Part shown: piece by piece, positions 30,824 to 39,351 of the stretch
Layout: every line of letters starts with the position of its first letter
Numbering within the stretch: the stretch's first letter is position 1
NCBI GenBank assembly: GCA_002213445.1
Contig: NJIE01000022.1
Span: forward strand, 1 to 64,000
DNA length: 64,000 nt
From: Xenophilus sp. AP218F
Lineage (GTDB): Bacteria; Pseudomonadota; Gammaproteobacteria; Burkholderiales; Chromobacteriaceae
Direction: 5' to 3'
The notes under the pieces: model-generated
Database searches by the model: none
Seen by the model: only the letters and a program-made list of their open reading frames with translations
What the model was told of the DNA's origin: nothing
Translations under genes and position numbers: made by a program

Positions 30824-31681
30824 TCAGACCAGCGCGCGCCCGGTCAACCGTTCCAGTTGCCGCAGCGGCGATCTGGCCGGGTCGACCATCTTCTCCAGCG
30901 GCAGCCACAGGGTCTGCTCCAGCAGAAACTGGCCGGACATCGCCGCGTGCGAGGCATGGTCGGAAAAGCAGATCCAGGCGCAGCCCGGCTCGAAAGGCAC
31001 GGTTTCTTGCGGGCACTGGCGCTGATACGCCATGTCCGCCTTCATCGCGTCGTGCAGGTGCAGCATGATGTGGTCGTACTCGCTGCGCTTCCGCTTGGTG
31101 ATCTTCAGCGCGGCCAGCAGCGCCGCCGAGCCCGGCCACTGCCTGGGCACGCGCGGCAGCATGGTCTTGGCCATGTTCTCGAATGGCTCGCCCACGCGCC
31201 ACACCCGCGGCTCGCCATGCGGATTGATGTTGCAGAACACCCGCAGGATGCGCTCGCCATGCGTGGGGCGCGACGGGAAGGCGTCCACGTGCAGGCGGCT
31301 GTCGTCCTTGCGCCACGAGGTTTGGCGATCCTCCACCCGCGCCAGGCGCAAGCTGGTGGGCGCCAATCGCAGCTTGCCGCGATATTCGGGCAGCAGCCCC
31401 TCGGCCAGCATCAGCGCCGCCTGCCGGTAGCGGGCGATCAAGGCGCCGACCATCGGCTCATCGGCCACGTCGGCCACCCCGTGCAGCCGATCGTCCGGCG
31501 CAGGGTCCAGGCTGATGTTCTTGCGCCTGGGGTCGGCCAGACCCGGATTCAGCAAGGCGCGCTCGGCCGCGCCGAGGACGAAATCGAAATCCGGGCAATA
31601 CAGCACCCCGCCCCGCTCCAGCGCGTCCACGCAGGACGCGGCGCTTCGGCCGCGCTCGACGCGCAATATCTGACTACTCAT
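30824..31681 (-). CDS. kdoO: Kdo hydroxylase (Fe(II)/2-oxoglutarate-dependent, KdoO type)
   Basis: A 285-residue protein of the Kdo-hydroxylase family. It contains [22 protein letters not shown], with H131 and D133 as the HxD iron ligands, and a distal His in [15 protein letters not shown]. The segment [18 protein letters not shown] is characteristic of the family as remembered. In Burkholderia and Yersinia the enzyme hydroxylates the Kdo residue of the LPS inner core at C3, giving Ko. GGGAGA lies 5 bases before the start at 31681. It is divergent from ygiQ and downstream of no other LPS gene, so assignment rests on sequence. Confidence 0.82.
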   Translation of the reverse strand: MSSQILRVERGRSAASCVDALERGGVLYCPDFDFVLGAAERALLNPGLADPRRKNISLDPAPDDRLHGVADVADEPMVGALIARYRQAALMLAEGLLPEYRGKLRLAPTSLRLARVEDRQTSWRKDDSRLHVDAFPSRPTHGERILRVFCNINPHGEPRVWRVGEPFENMAKTMLPRVPRQWPGSAALLAALKITKRKRSEYDHIMLHLHDAMKADMAYQRQCPQETVPFEPGCAWICFSDHASHAAMSGQFLLEQTLWLPLEKMVDPARSPLRQLERLTGRALV

Positions 31682-31958
31682 TCCGTCTCCCTTCGGCGGT
31701 CTCCCGGCGACCCTTCGATGCTGCATCGCACAAAGCAACATGATAACCCGCCGTCATCGCATCGTCACCCGCGCGCCGCCCGCCTATCGGCCAGCCTGTT
31801 GATTTGTCAGGGAAAACACGGCCAAATCGCCCGCCGGCAAAGCCCTATCGCCAGCAAGGCAATTCGCCATACAAAACAATCATTTATGCTGATTTTTATC
31901 GCGAGTTCTGGCACAATGCGCGGTTGCTCGAAACTTACGCCAAGCCGAACCGAATAGC

Positions 31959-34193
31959 ATGACAACTTTGCCAGCCGCCGCCAAACCGATCACCTCCTAC
32001 CGCAAGTACTGGGCCAGCCGTTTCGGCACCGCCCCGTTCCTGCCCATGACCCGCGCCGAAATGGACGAACTGGGCTGGGATTCCTGCGACATCGTCCTGA
32101 TCAGCGGCGACTGCTATATCGATCACCCCAGCTTCGGCATGGCGCTGGTGGGCCGGCTGCTGGAAGCGCAAGGCTTCCGCGTCGGCATCATCGCCCAGCC
32201 CGACTGGCACAGCGCCGACGCCTTCCGCGAACTGGGCAAGCCCAATCTGTTCTTCGGGGTGACCTCCGGCAACATGGACTCGATGATCAACCGCTACACG
32301 GCGGACAGAAAACCGCGCTCCGACGACGCCTACACCCCCAACGCCGAACCCAACAAACGCCCCGACCGCGCCGTCACCGTCTACGCCCAGCGCTGCCGCG
32401 AGGCCTATCCCGGCGTCGGCGTGATGATAGGCTCGATCGAAGCCAGCCTGCGCCGCATCGCCCATTACGATTACTGGAGCGACAAGGTGCGCCAGTCGGT
32501 GCTGGTCACCTCCAAGGCCGACATCCTGCTGTTCGGCAACGCCGAGCGCGCGCTGGTGGAAATCGCCCATCGCGCGGCCAAGGGCGAGAAGCTGAATGAA
32601 ATCCGCGACGTGCGCGGCACCGCCTTCATGGTGCCGCACGGCTGGCGCCCGGACGAGGAGTGGCAGGAAATGGATTCCAGCGTGGTGGATATCCCCGGCA
32701 AGGTGGACCCGCACCTGAATCCCTATCAGGAAATTCCGGAACAGGCGGCCGAGGCCGCCGCCGGCGCCGACCCGAGCGCGCCGCAGGTGATCCGCATCGA
32801 ATCGCGCGAGGAGCGCCTGGCCCGCCGCCGCGCCGAGCGCGCCAAGACCGTCATCCGCATCCCGGCGTATGAAGCCGTGGCGCACGACCCGGTGCTGTAC
32901 GCCCACGCCAGCCGCACGCTGCATCTGGAATCCAACCCCGGCAACGCCCGCGCGCTGGTGCAGTTGCACGGCAGCCGCGACGTCTGGCTCAACCCGCCGC
33001 CGCTGCCGCTCAGCACCGAGGAGATGGACTTCGTCTTCGGCCTGCCCTACGCCCGCAACCCGCATCCGGTTTACGGCAACGCCCACATCCCGGCCTGGGA
33101 AATGATCAAGTATTCGGTCAACATCATGCGCGGCTGCTTCGGCGGCTGTACCTTCTGCTCGATCACCGAGCACGAAGGCCGCATCATCCAGAGCCGCTCG
33201 GAAGAATCCATCCTCAAGGAGATCGAGGAGATCCGCGACAAGACGCCGGGCTTCACCGGCCACATCTCCGACCTGGGCGGCCCGACCGCCAATATGTACC
33301 GTTTGAGCTGCAAGGACCCGAACATCGAGCGCTCCTGCAGAAAGCTCTCCTGCGTGTTCCCGGACATCTGCGAGAACCTGAACACCGACCACAGCCACCT
33401 GATCCAGCTGTACCGCAAGGCGCGCGCGCTGCCCGGCGTGAAGAAGATCAACATCCAGTCCGGCCTGCGCTACGACCTGGCGGTGCGTTCGCCCGAATAC
33501 ATCAAGGAACTGGTGCAGCACCACGTCGGCGGCTATCTGAAGATCGCGCCGGAACACACCGAGGACGGCCCGCTCTCCAAGATGATGAAACCGGGCATGG
33601 GCGCTTACGACAAGTTCAAGGAGCTGTTCGAGCGCTTCAGCCGCCAGGCCGGCAAGGAACAGTACCTGATCCCCTACTTCATCGCCGCCCACCCCGGCAC
33701 CAGCGACGAGGACATGATGAACCTGGCGCTGTGGCTGAAGAAAAACAACTTCCGCCTCGATCAGGTGCAAACCTTCACCCCGACGCCGATGGCGCTGGCC
33801 ACCACCATGTGGCACACCCGCCGCAACCCGCTCAAGAAGCTGGGCCGCAGCTCGGAAAAGGTGGACGTGGTGCGCGACGGCTACCGCCGCAAGCTGCACA
33901 AGGCCTTCCTGCGCTACCACCATCCGGACAACTGGCAGATCATCCACGACGCGCTGCTCCAGATGGGCCGCGCCGACCTGATCGGCCACAGCAAGCATTG
34001 CCTGATCCCGCCGACGCCGCCTAGCGACAAGGCCGCCGCGGCGCGTCATCGCCTGGGCGCGCCGGCCGCGCGCGGCAAAGCGCCGGGCCAACGCCCCGCC
34101 GGCAGTCAAGGCCGCGGCGCGCCCCGCGCCGGCAACGCCCAGCCTGGCCGCAGCCACGCCAAGCCGGGCGGCAAGGGCGGCCGCAGCCGCTAA
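31959..34193 (+). CDS. YgiQ family radical SAM protein
   Basis: A 744-residue member of UPF0313. The N-terminal domain ([31 protein letters not shown]) is B12-domain-like, and the radical SAM core carries [18 protein letters not shown] with the three cysteines that hold the 4Fe-4S cluster (CxxxCxxC, near residue 393). [15 protein letters not shown]-like and [15 protein letters not shown] segments are family-specific. The reaction of YgiQ is not established. The last ~55 residues are Ala/Gly/Arg/Lys-rich and low in complexity. Monocistronic, with a terminator 10 bases after the stop. Confidence 0.9.
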   Translation: MTTLPAAAKPITSYRKYWASRFGTAPFLPMTRAEMDELGWDSCDIVLISGDCYIDHPSFGMALVGRLLEAQGFRVGIIAQPDWHSADAFRELGKPNLFFGVTSGNMDSMINRYTADRKPRSDDAYTPNAEPNKRPDRAVTVYAQRCREAYPGVGVMIGSIEASLRRIAHYDYWSDKVRQSVLVTSKADILLFGNAERALVEIAHRAAKGEKLNEIRDVRGTAFMVPHGWRPDEEWQEMDSSVVDIPGKVDPHLNPYQEIPEQAAEAAAGADPSAPQVIRIESREERLARRRAERAKTVIRIPAYEAVAHDPVLYAHASRTLHLESNPGNARALVQLHGSRDVWLNPPPLPLSTEEMDFVFGLPYARNPHPVYGNAHIPAWEMIKYSVNIMRGCFGGCTFCSITEHEGRIIQSRSEESILKEIEEIRDKTPGFTGHISDLGGPTANMYRLSCKDPNIERSCRKLSCVFPDICENLNTDHSHLIQLYRKARALPGVKKINIQSGLRYDLAVRSPEYIKELVQHHVGGYLKIAPEHTEDGPLSKMMKPGMGAYDKFKELFERFSRQAGKEQYLIPYFIAAHPGTSDEDMMNLALWLKKNNFRLDQVQTFTPTPMALATTMWHTRRNPLKKLGRSSEKVDVVRDGYRRKLHKAFLRYHHPDNWQIIHDALLQMGRADLIGHSKHCLIPPTPPSDKAAAARHRLGAPAARGKAPGQRPAGSQGRGAPRAGNAQPGRSHAKPGGKGGRSR

Positions 34194-34202
34194 ACGACAG
34201 CC

Positions 34203-34226
34203 AGCCGCCCCGCAGGGCGGCTTTTT
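34203..34226 (+). terminator. Terminator of the ygiQ-type gene
   Basis: AGCCGCCC (34203-34210) pairs with GGGCGGCT (34215-34222) around CGCA, followed by TTTT. Confidence 0.85.
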
Positions 34227-34266
34227 CGCACCCGCGGCCCGGCCGCCCGACTTTGCGAGTACCCGC

Positions 34267-35742
34267 ATGATCCGCATCGACTTCGATCACAGCTACGCCC
34301 GTGAACTGCCCGACGCCTGGGTCGCCGTCGCGCCCGACGCGCCGCCGGCCCCCGCGCTGCTGTACTGGAACGCCGAGCTGGCCGACGAACTGGGCATCGC
34401 CGCCGGACAAGCCGACGCCGACGAGCTGGCGCGGCTGTTTTCCGGAGCCGAGCTGCCGCAAGGCGCGCAAGCCATCGCCCAGGCTTACGCCGGCCACCAG
34501 TTCGGCGGGCTGTCGCCCTCGCTGGGCGACGGTCGCGCGCTGCTCTTGGGCGAGGTCATCGACAGCCGCGGCCAGCGCCGCGACATCGCGCTCAAGGGCA
34601 GCGGCCGCACCCCGTTCTCGCGCCGCGGCGACGGCAAGGCGGCGGCGGGACCGATGCTGCGCGAGCTGATCATAGGCGAAGCGCTCGCCGCGCTTGGCAT
34701 CCCCGCCAGCCGCGCGCTGGCGGTGGCGGCCACCGGCGAGACGGTGCAGCGCGAGCGCCCCTTGCCCGGCGCGGTGCTCGCCCGCGTCGCCGCCAGCCAT
34801 CTGCGGGTCGGCACCTTCCAGTATTTCGCCATCCGCGGCGAAACCGACGCCCTGCGCCGCGTGGCCGATTACGCCATCGCCCGCCACTATCCCGAGCTGG
34901 CTGGCCGCGACGATCGCTACCTCGCGCTGCTGCAGGCGATAGGCGAGCGACAGGCCGACCTGATCGCGCGCTGGATGCACGCCGGCTTCATCCACGGCGT
35001 GATGAACACCGACAATATGGCCATCAGCGGCGAGAGCCTGGACTTCGGCCCCTGCGCCTTCATGGACGCCCATCACCCGGATACCGTGTTCAGCTCCATC
35101 GACCATCAGGGCCGCTACGCTTACGGCAACCAGCCCGCCATCGCCCAGTGGAATCTGGCGCGGCTGGCGGAAACCCTGTTGCCGCTGATCGCGCCGCGGG
35201 ACCCGGCCGGCGCGGTGCCGGCGGCCACCGAAGTCGTGGAAGGCTTCGCCGATCGCTATCGGGAACGCTGGCTGGCGCAGGCGCGCCGCAAGCTGGGGCT
35301 GGAGGGAGAGCGGGAGGAGGACCTGGCGCTGGCGCGCGACTGGCAGACCCTGCTCGCGGCCCAGGGCGCGGACCATACGCTGGCCTGGCGTCATCTGGCC
35401 GACGCGCTGGAGGGCCGCGGCGAGGCGCTGGCCGCGCTGTTCGCCGACCCGGAGGCGCTTGCGCCGTGGCTCAGGCAATGGCAGGCGCGCCTCGCGCCCA
35501 GAACCCGGCCGCTGGCCGACATCGCCGCCGCGCTGCGCCGCGAAAATCCGCTCTACATCGCGCGCAACCATCTGGTGGAAGAGGCCCTGGCCGCGGCCAG
35601 CGAAAACGGCGACATGGAACCCGCGCTGCGGCTGCTGGACGTCTTGCGCCAACCGTTCGCGGAACGCGCCGGCCTGGCGCGCTACGCCCAGCCCGCCCCG
35701 CCGCACATCGCGGCTGGCTACCGGACTTTTTGCGGCACATGA
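34267..35742 (+). CDS. selO: Protein AMPylase SelO (YdiU)
   Basis: A 491-residue pseudokinase that transfers AMP from ATP to protein hydroxyl groups. Family segments: YAGHQFGGLSPSLGDGRALLLGE, DIALKGSGRTPFSRRGDGKAAAGPMLRE, HGVMNTDNMAISGESLDFGPCAFMD. The last holds the Asn and Asp (NTDN, DFG) that bind Mg-ATP in flipped orientation. In E. coli SelO modifies redox proteins under oxidative stress. The C-terminus ends CGT, with the Cys at the place where eukaryotic forms carry selenocysteine. Length is normal (E. coli 478). Confidence 0.92.
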   Translation: MIRIDFDHSYARELPDAWVAVAPDAPPAPALLYWNAELADELGIAAGQADADELARLFSGAELPQGAQAIAQAYAGHQFGGLSPSLGDGRALLLGEVIDSRGQRRDIALKGSGRTPFSRRGDGKAAAGPMLRELIIGEALAALGIPASRALAVAATGETVQRERPLPGAVLARVAASHLRVGTFQYFAIRGETDALRRVADYAIARHYPELAGRDDRYLALLQAIGERQADLIARWMHAGFIHGVMNTDNMAISGESLDFGPCAFMDAHHPDTVFSSIDHQGRYAYGNQPAIAQWNLARLAETLLPLIAPRDPAGAVPAATEVVEGFADRYRERWLAQARRKLGLEGEREEDLALARDWQTLLAAQGADHTLAWRHLADALEGRGEALAALFADPEALAPWLRQWQARLAPRTRPLADIAAALRRENPLYIARNHLVEEALAAASENGDMEPALRLLDVLRQPFAERAGLARYAQPAPPHIAAGYRTFCGT

Positions 35743-35764
35743 GCGCGCGGCGGCGCGGCCAGGC

Positions 35765-36274
35765 TCAGGCCAGCGTCTTTTCCATCACGTAATCGTCCAT
35801 CACGAAGCCGTTGCCGATGTCGGCCACCGTCTGCTCGCGAATCCGGAATCCCTTTTTCTCGTAGACGGCGATGGCGTCGGCGTTATGGCGGTTGACGGTC
35901 AGCATCAACCGCCCGCATCCCTCAGCGCGGGCGGCGGTTTCCGCCTCGTCCAGCATGCGCCCGCCCCAGCCCTGGCCGCGCAGCGCCGCCAGCAGATACA
36001 GCTGCTCCAGCTTCATCTCGCCGGGCTTGCCGGTCAGCGCGCAGCTGAAGTAGCCGGACAGATTGCCATCCAGCCGCAGCAGCCGGAACCAGCGGTCCGG
36101 CGCGTCAAGATAGCGACTCAGGTTCTCGGGCGCATAACGCCCGGCAAGCATGTAATCGATTTGTTCCCGGCTGATCATGGCGCTGAAGTGGCCGTGCCAG
36201 ATTTCGCGGGCCAGCGCCGCGATGGCGGCGAAATCCGCCTCGGCGGCCGCGGAAAACTCGACATGATTCGTCAT
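35765..36274 (-). CDS. GNAT-family N-acetyltransferase
   Basis: A 169-residue acetyltransferase. It has MKLEQLYLLAALRGQGWGGRMLDEAE, where R-G-Q-G-W-G is the acetyl-CoA pyrophosphate loop, and LTVNRHNADAIAVYEKKGFR, the usual second half with Asn and Tyr. The start at 36274 is chosen for the GGAGGGGGAG just before it. The last residues (VADIGNGFVMDDYVMEK) match a common subgroup of predicted protein or polyamine acetylases. It is convergent with selO. Substrate unknown. Confidence 0.88.
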   Translation of the reverse strand: MTNHVEFSAAAEADFAAIAALAREIWHGHFSAMISREQIDYMLAGRYAPENLSRYLDAPDRWFRLLRLDGNLSGYFSCALTGKPGEMKLEQLYLLAALRGQGWGGRMLDEAETAARAEGCGRLMLTVNRHNADAIAVYEKKGFRIREQTVADIGNGFVMDDYVMEKTLA

Positions 36275-36308
36275 CTCCCCCTCCTCGCTTCGATCCCGCT
36301 CCAGATTC

Positions 36309-36404
36309 TCAATGGAATGCCGCCAGCTTGCCCAGCGCGGCCAATACGTCGTTGCCGTATCCCTGGGCGGCGGCGATGGCGCAAAGCTCGGGCAGATGTT
36401 GCAT
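36309..36404 (-). CDS. Possible 31-residue protein upstream of the GNAT gene
   Basis: ATG at 36404 has GGAG with a 6-base spacer and encodes MQHLPELCAIAAAQGYGNDV and eleven further residues, ending 34 bases before the GNAT start on the same strand. It looks amphipathic-helical. It could be a small gene, an upstream regulatory frame or chance; nothing similar is recognised. Confidence 0.3.
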   Translation of the reverse strand: MQHLPELCAIAAAQGYGNDVLAALGKLAAFH

Positions 36405-36553
36405 GGGCGGCTCCGGCGAGCGCGCAGCGCCGAAGGCGTGCGCAGGCAATGATGATGAGATAGTCGCGCCGCCGCGGCAAGCCCCGCCCCAACTGGCGGC
36501 CAGCGCGCGGCGCGGCTTATACTCAAGGCATACCCCGAGCCGAAGCCGCCGCC

Positions 36554-37483
36554 ATGATCCTGATCCACACCCCCAACCCCAAGGAAGTCGACGCCTACCT
36601 GGCGCTGTTTCGCGCCGCGCGGCCGCAGCGCCGCTTCATCGCCCTGGACGATCAGGCCGATTTGAGCCAGGTCAGCCAGCTGATCGCCTGGGGGCCGCCC
36701 GAGGGGTTGCTGTCGCGCCTGCCGCGCTTGCAGGCCATCTTCGCGCTGGGCGCGGGAGTGGATAAACTGCTATCCCGCCCCGACCTGTCGCCGGCCACGC
36801 CGATCTACCGGCTGCTGGATGGCGGCATGGCCGCGCAAATGACCGAATACATCCGCTACGGCGTGCTTGGCTATCAGCGCAACATGGACGTCTATCGCCG
36901 CCAGCAGGCCGCCGGCCAATGGCGGATGCTCGCGCCGCGCCTGCCCGGCGAGGTGAGCGTAGGCATTCTGGGCCTGGGCGAAATCGGCAGCGCCGTCGCC
37001 CGCGCGCTCGCCCACGACGGCTACCTGGTCAGCGGCTGGAGCCGCAGCCCGAAACGCATACACAACGTGCATAGCCTGCACGGCGAATCCGGCCTGGAAA
37101 AACTGCTGGAACGCAACCAGGTGGTGGCCTGCGTGCTGCCGTCCACCCCGGAGACGCGCGGCCTGCTCAACGGCGAGCGGCTGTCGCTGATGCAGCCCGG
37201 CTCGATGCTGATCAACGCCGGCCGAGGCGACCTGCTGGACCAGCGCGCGCTGCTGGCCCTGCTCGACAACGGCCACATCCGCTGCGCGCAGCTCGACGTC
37301 TTCGCCGAAGAACCGCTGCCGGCCGACCACCCGTTCTGGCGCCACCCGGCGGTGACGATGACGCCGCACATCGCCGCCATCACCCTGCGCGAACGCGCCG
37401 TGGAGCAGATCTGCGCCGGGCTCGATCGGCTGGAGCGCGGCCTGCCCGCCGACGGGCTGGTGCGGCGAGACGACGGTTATTGA
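36554..37483 (+). CDS. ghrA: Glyoxylate/hydroxypyruvate reductase A-like 2-hydroxyacid dehydrogenase
   Basis: A 309-residue NAD(P)-dependent 2-hydroxyacid dehydrogenase. VGILGLGEIGSAVARAL (near residue 136) is the Rossmann loop, GWSRSPKRI has the basic residues that prefer NADPH, and INAGRGDLLDQRAL, DVFAEEPLPADHPFWRHP and MTPHIAAIT carry the catalytic Arg, Glu and His. The short N-terminal domain and FALGAGVDKLL match GhrA, which reduces glyoxylate and hydroxypyruvate. No operon partner; the DUF3313-like gene follows after 103 bases. No strong ribosome site is visible. Confidence 0.87.
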   Translation: MILIHTPNPKEVDAYLALFRAARPQRRFIALDDQADLSQVSQLIAWGPPEGLLSRLPRLQAIFALGAGVDKLLSRPDLSPATPIYRLLDGGMAAQMTEYIRYGVLGYQRNMDVYRRQQAAGQWRMLAPRLPGEVSVGILGLGEIGSAVARALAHDGYLVSGWSRSPKRIHNVHSLHGESGLEKLLERNQVVACVLPSTPETRGLLNGERLSLMQPGSMLINAGRGDLLDQRALLALLDNGHIRCAQLDVFAEEPLPADHPFWRHPAVTMTPHIAAITLRERAVEQICAGLDRLERGLPADGLVRRDDGY

Positions 37484-37586
37484 TGACAAAAAGTAAAGTC
37501 CGCGGTCCTTAGCCGCAAATTGGGCATAATGCGGCGACGCCGGCGGACCGCCGCGCCGCGCAACGCATCCACTCCAAGGAGAAATC

Positions 37587-38255
37587 GTGAAACCCTGGTT
37601 AACCTTTGCCGCCACCCTGTTCGCCGCCAGCCCGCTCGCCATGGCGGACAATACGCCGGACAACCTGTTCACCGTGCCGTTGACTGCGTTCAAGACCTCC
37701 GACGCCAACCCGGCCCAGAAGCTTTATCTCAAGCCCGGCGTCAACCTCAAGGCATACCGCGCCATTCAGCTTGAGCCGCTGTACTTCATGCGCCACGACG
37801 ACAAGGGCAACTGGGAATTGCTGCAAAGCTCGGAGCAGAACCGCATCGCCGCCTACTTCCAGCAGAAGATGACCGCGGAACTGCACAAGGCCGGCATCGC
37901 CGTGACCAGCAACCCCGGCGCCGGCATCGCCCGGATGCGGGTGGCGGTCACCGGGCTGGGCCAGTCCCGCCCCGGCATCGACGTGGTGGACATCCTGCCG
38001 ATCAAGGCGGTGTTCAACCTGACCCGCCTCGCCGTCGGCAAGGAGCCTTACCTGATGAAGGTAGGCAGCATGGCGCAGCTGGACGATTCGCAAAGCGGCG
38101 CGCTGCTGGCCGGCAGCGTCAATATGCGCGAAAGCGGCAAGAGCACCCAGAAGGGCGAGCCGATGAAGCTGGAAACCATAGAAGGCCTGATCGACGACTG
38201 GTGCCGGGACAGCGCCAAGCTTCTGGCCAAGGCCTTGACTGTCGCCCAGCCCTGA
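37587..38255 (+). CDS. DUF3313-like exported protein
   Basis: A 222-residue protein with a Sec signal peptide (MKPWLTFAATLFAASPLAMA, cut before DN) and no lipobox, so probably periplasmic. LKAYRAIQLEPLYFMRHD and GIARMRVAVTGLG resemble DUF3313 proteins, which are envelope proteins of unknown function. The start is GTG at 37587, with AAGGAG 6 bases upstream, which settles the choice. It is monocistronic. No catalytic motif is seen. Confidence 0.75.
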   Translation: MKPWLTFAATLFAASPLAMADNTPDNLFTVPLTAFKTSDANPAQKLYLKPGVNLKAYRAIQLEPLYFMRHDDKGNWELLQSSEQNRIAAYFQQKMTAELHKAGIAVTSNPGAGIARMRVAVTGLGQSRPGIDVVDILPIKAVFNLTRLAVGKEPYLMKVGSMAQLDDSQSGALLAGSVNMRESGKSTQKGEPMKLETIEGLIDDWCRDSAKLLAKALTVAQP

Positions 38256-38277
38256 AGGCCGCGCGCCGCAGACGCGA

Positions 38278-38305
38278 AAAAGCCGCAGCATGCGCTGCGG
38301 CTTTT
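38278..38305. terminator. Bidirectional terminator between the DUF3313-like gene and aqpZ
   Basis: AAAAGCCGCAGC (38278-38289) and GCTGCGGCTTTT (38294-38305) form a perfect 12-bp stem with ATGC loop, A tail on one side and T tail on the other. It lies 22 bases from each convergent stop codon. Confidence 0.88.
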
Positions 38306-38328
38306 GCATATCCGCGGCCCCAGGCCGC

Positions 38329-39024
38329 TCAGGCCTCCGGCTCGCCGGCCACGAAGCGGTAAGCCAGCGCGCCGAGCACCGCGCCGGCAATCGGCGCGAT
38401 CCAGAACAGCCACAGCTGCTCCAGCGCCCAGTCGCCGACAAACAGCGCCACGCCGGTGCTGCGCGCAGGGTTGACCGAAGTATTGGTCACCGGAATGCTG
38501 ATCAGGTGAATCAGCGTCAGCGCCAGGCCGATGGCCAGCGGCGCGAAACCCGCCGGCGCGCGCTTGTCGGTGGCGCCCATGATCACGATCAGGAAGAACA
38601 TGGTCATCACCACTTCGCACACCAGCGCCGCCACCAGCGAGTAGCCGCCGGGCGAGTGCGCGCCGTAGCCATTGGACGCAAAGCCCTTGGCGAGGTCGAA
38701 CCCCGCCGCGCCGCTGGCGATCACGTACAGCACCGCCGCCGCCGCGATGGCGCCCAGCACCTGCGACACGATGTAGGGCAACAGCTGCGCGCCGGAAAAA
38801 CGGCCGCCGGCCCACAAGCCGATGGATACCGCCGGGTTGAGATGGCAGCCCGAAATATGTCCGATGGCGTAAGCCATGGTCAGCACGGTCAGACCAAAGG
38901 CCAGCGATACGCCCAGCAGGCCGATGCCCACGCCCGGAAACGCCGCCGCCAGCACCGCGCTGCCGCAGCCGCCCAATACCAGCCAGAAGGTTCCCAAAAA
39001 CTCCGCACCATATTGTTTCATCAT
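38329..39024 (-). CDS. aqpZ: Aquaporin Z
   Basis: A 231-residue channel protein with six transmembrane helices and the two pore half-helices HLNPAVS (near residue 61) and SVNPARS (near residue 186). [10 protein letters not shown] and the narrow Arg of NPARST belong to the water-specific filter, and the short loop D pattern ([21 protein letters not shown]) matches AqpZ (231 aa in E. coli). It passes water across the inner membrane. GAGGA lies 6 bases before the first ATG; a second ATG follows directly. The promoter would lie in the AT-rich DNA at 39040-39130. Confidence 0.95.
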   Translation of the reverse strand: MMKQYGAEFLGTFWLVLGGCGSAVLAAAFPGVGIGLLGVSLAFGLTVLTMAYAIGHISGCHLNPAVSIGLWAGGRFSGAQLLPYIVSQVLGAIAAAAVLYVIASGAAGFDLAKGFASNGYGAHSPGGYSLVAALVCEVVMTMFFLIVIMGATDKRAPAGFAPLAIGLALTLIHLISIPVTNTSVNPARSTGVALFVGDWALEQLWLFWIAPIAGAVLGALAYRFVAGEPEA

Positions 39025-39351
39025 GCAGTCCTCGCTAGAAAATGAATGGAGACGACGCCTTCAGCATAGGCTGCGCCAGCCATCTCCGTAATGGTTAAAT
39101 ATGAATTAAATTTTTATTTAAAAACAGACGACAAAAACGCCTGCCGGCAGTCAAGCCGCCGGCAGGCGTCGCAGCAGCAGCGAGCAAGCCGCGTTTTTAA
39201 ATTTCGTATTTAATATTATGTAAGCAAATATAGCATAATCAACTTTGCGCCCGCGACCTCTCCGCGCGCGAAAGTGTTGCTAAATATTGCCGGCAATGCC
39301 GGAATCTCGCGACAAACTCCGGATTATCGATACGAATCAAACACAAAGCGA
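39025..39351. other. AT-rich intergenic region between aqpZ and the SulP gene
   Basis: No protein gene is seen. It has an AT-rich stretch (39085-39135, likely aqpZ promoter), a strong hairpin with T tail on the minus strand (39137-39169), a sigma-70-like promoter on the minus strand (39213-39242), and a GC-rich stretch with CGCGCGC (39266-39272). See the candidate RNA feature. Confidence 0.6.
39132..39206 (-). ncRNA. Candidate ~75-base small RNA or aqpZ leader, ending in a strong terminator
   Basis: On the minus strand TTGATT (39242-39237), 18-base spacer, TAATAT (39218-39213) predict a start near 39206. The transcript would run through GCGGCTTGCTCGCTGCTG and end in a 12-bp stem (39169-39158 with 39148-39137, ACGCCTGCCGGC) followed by TTTTTG. 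Promoter and terminator only 45 bases apart without an open frame are the mark of a small RNA. Alternatives: the hairpin is the distant terminator of the SulP gene (183 bases before it), or a leader attenuator of aqpZ. Not matched to a known RNA family. Confidence 0.4.

Noticed and set aside
35765-36404. The 31-codon frame plus GNAT gene as a DUF1778-GNAT (TacA-TacT) toxin-antitoxin system
   Set aside because: The small frame is too short and lacks a ribbon-helix-helix; the acetyltransferase resembles ordinary RimI-like proteins more than TacT.
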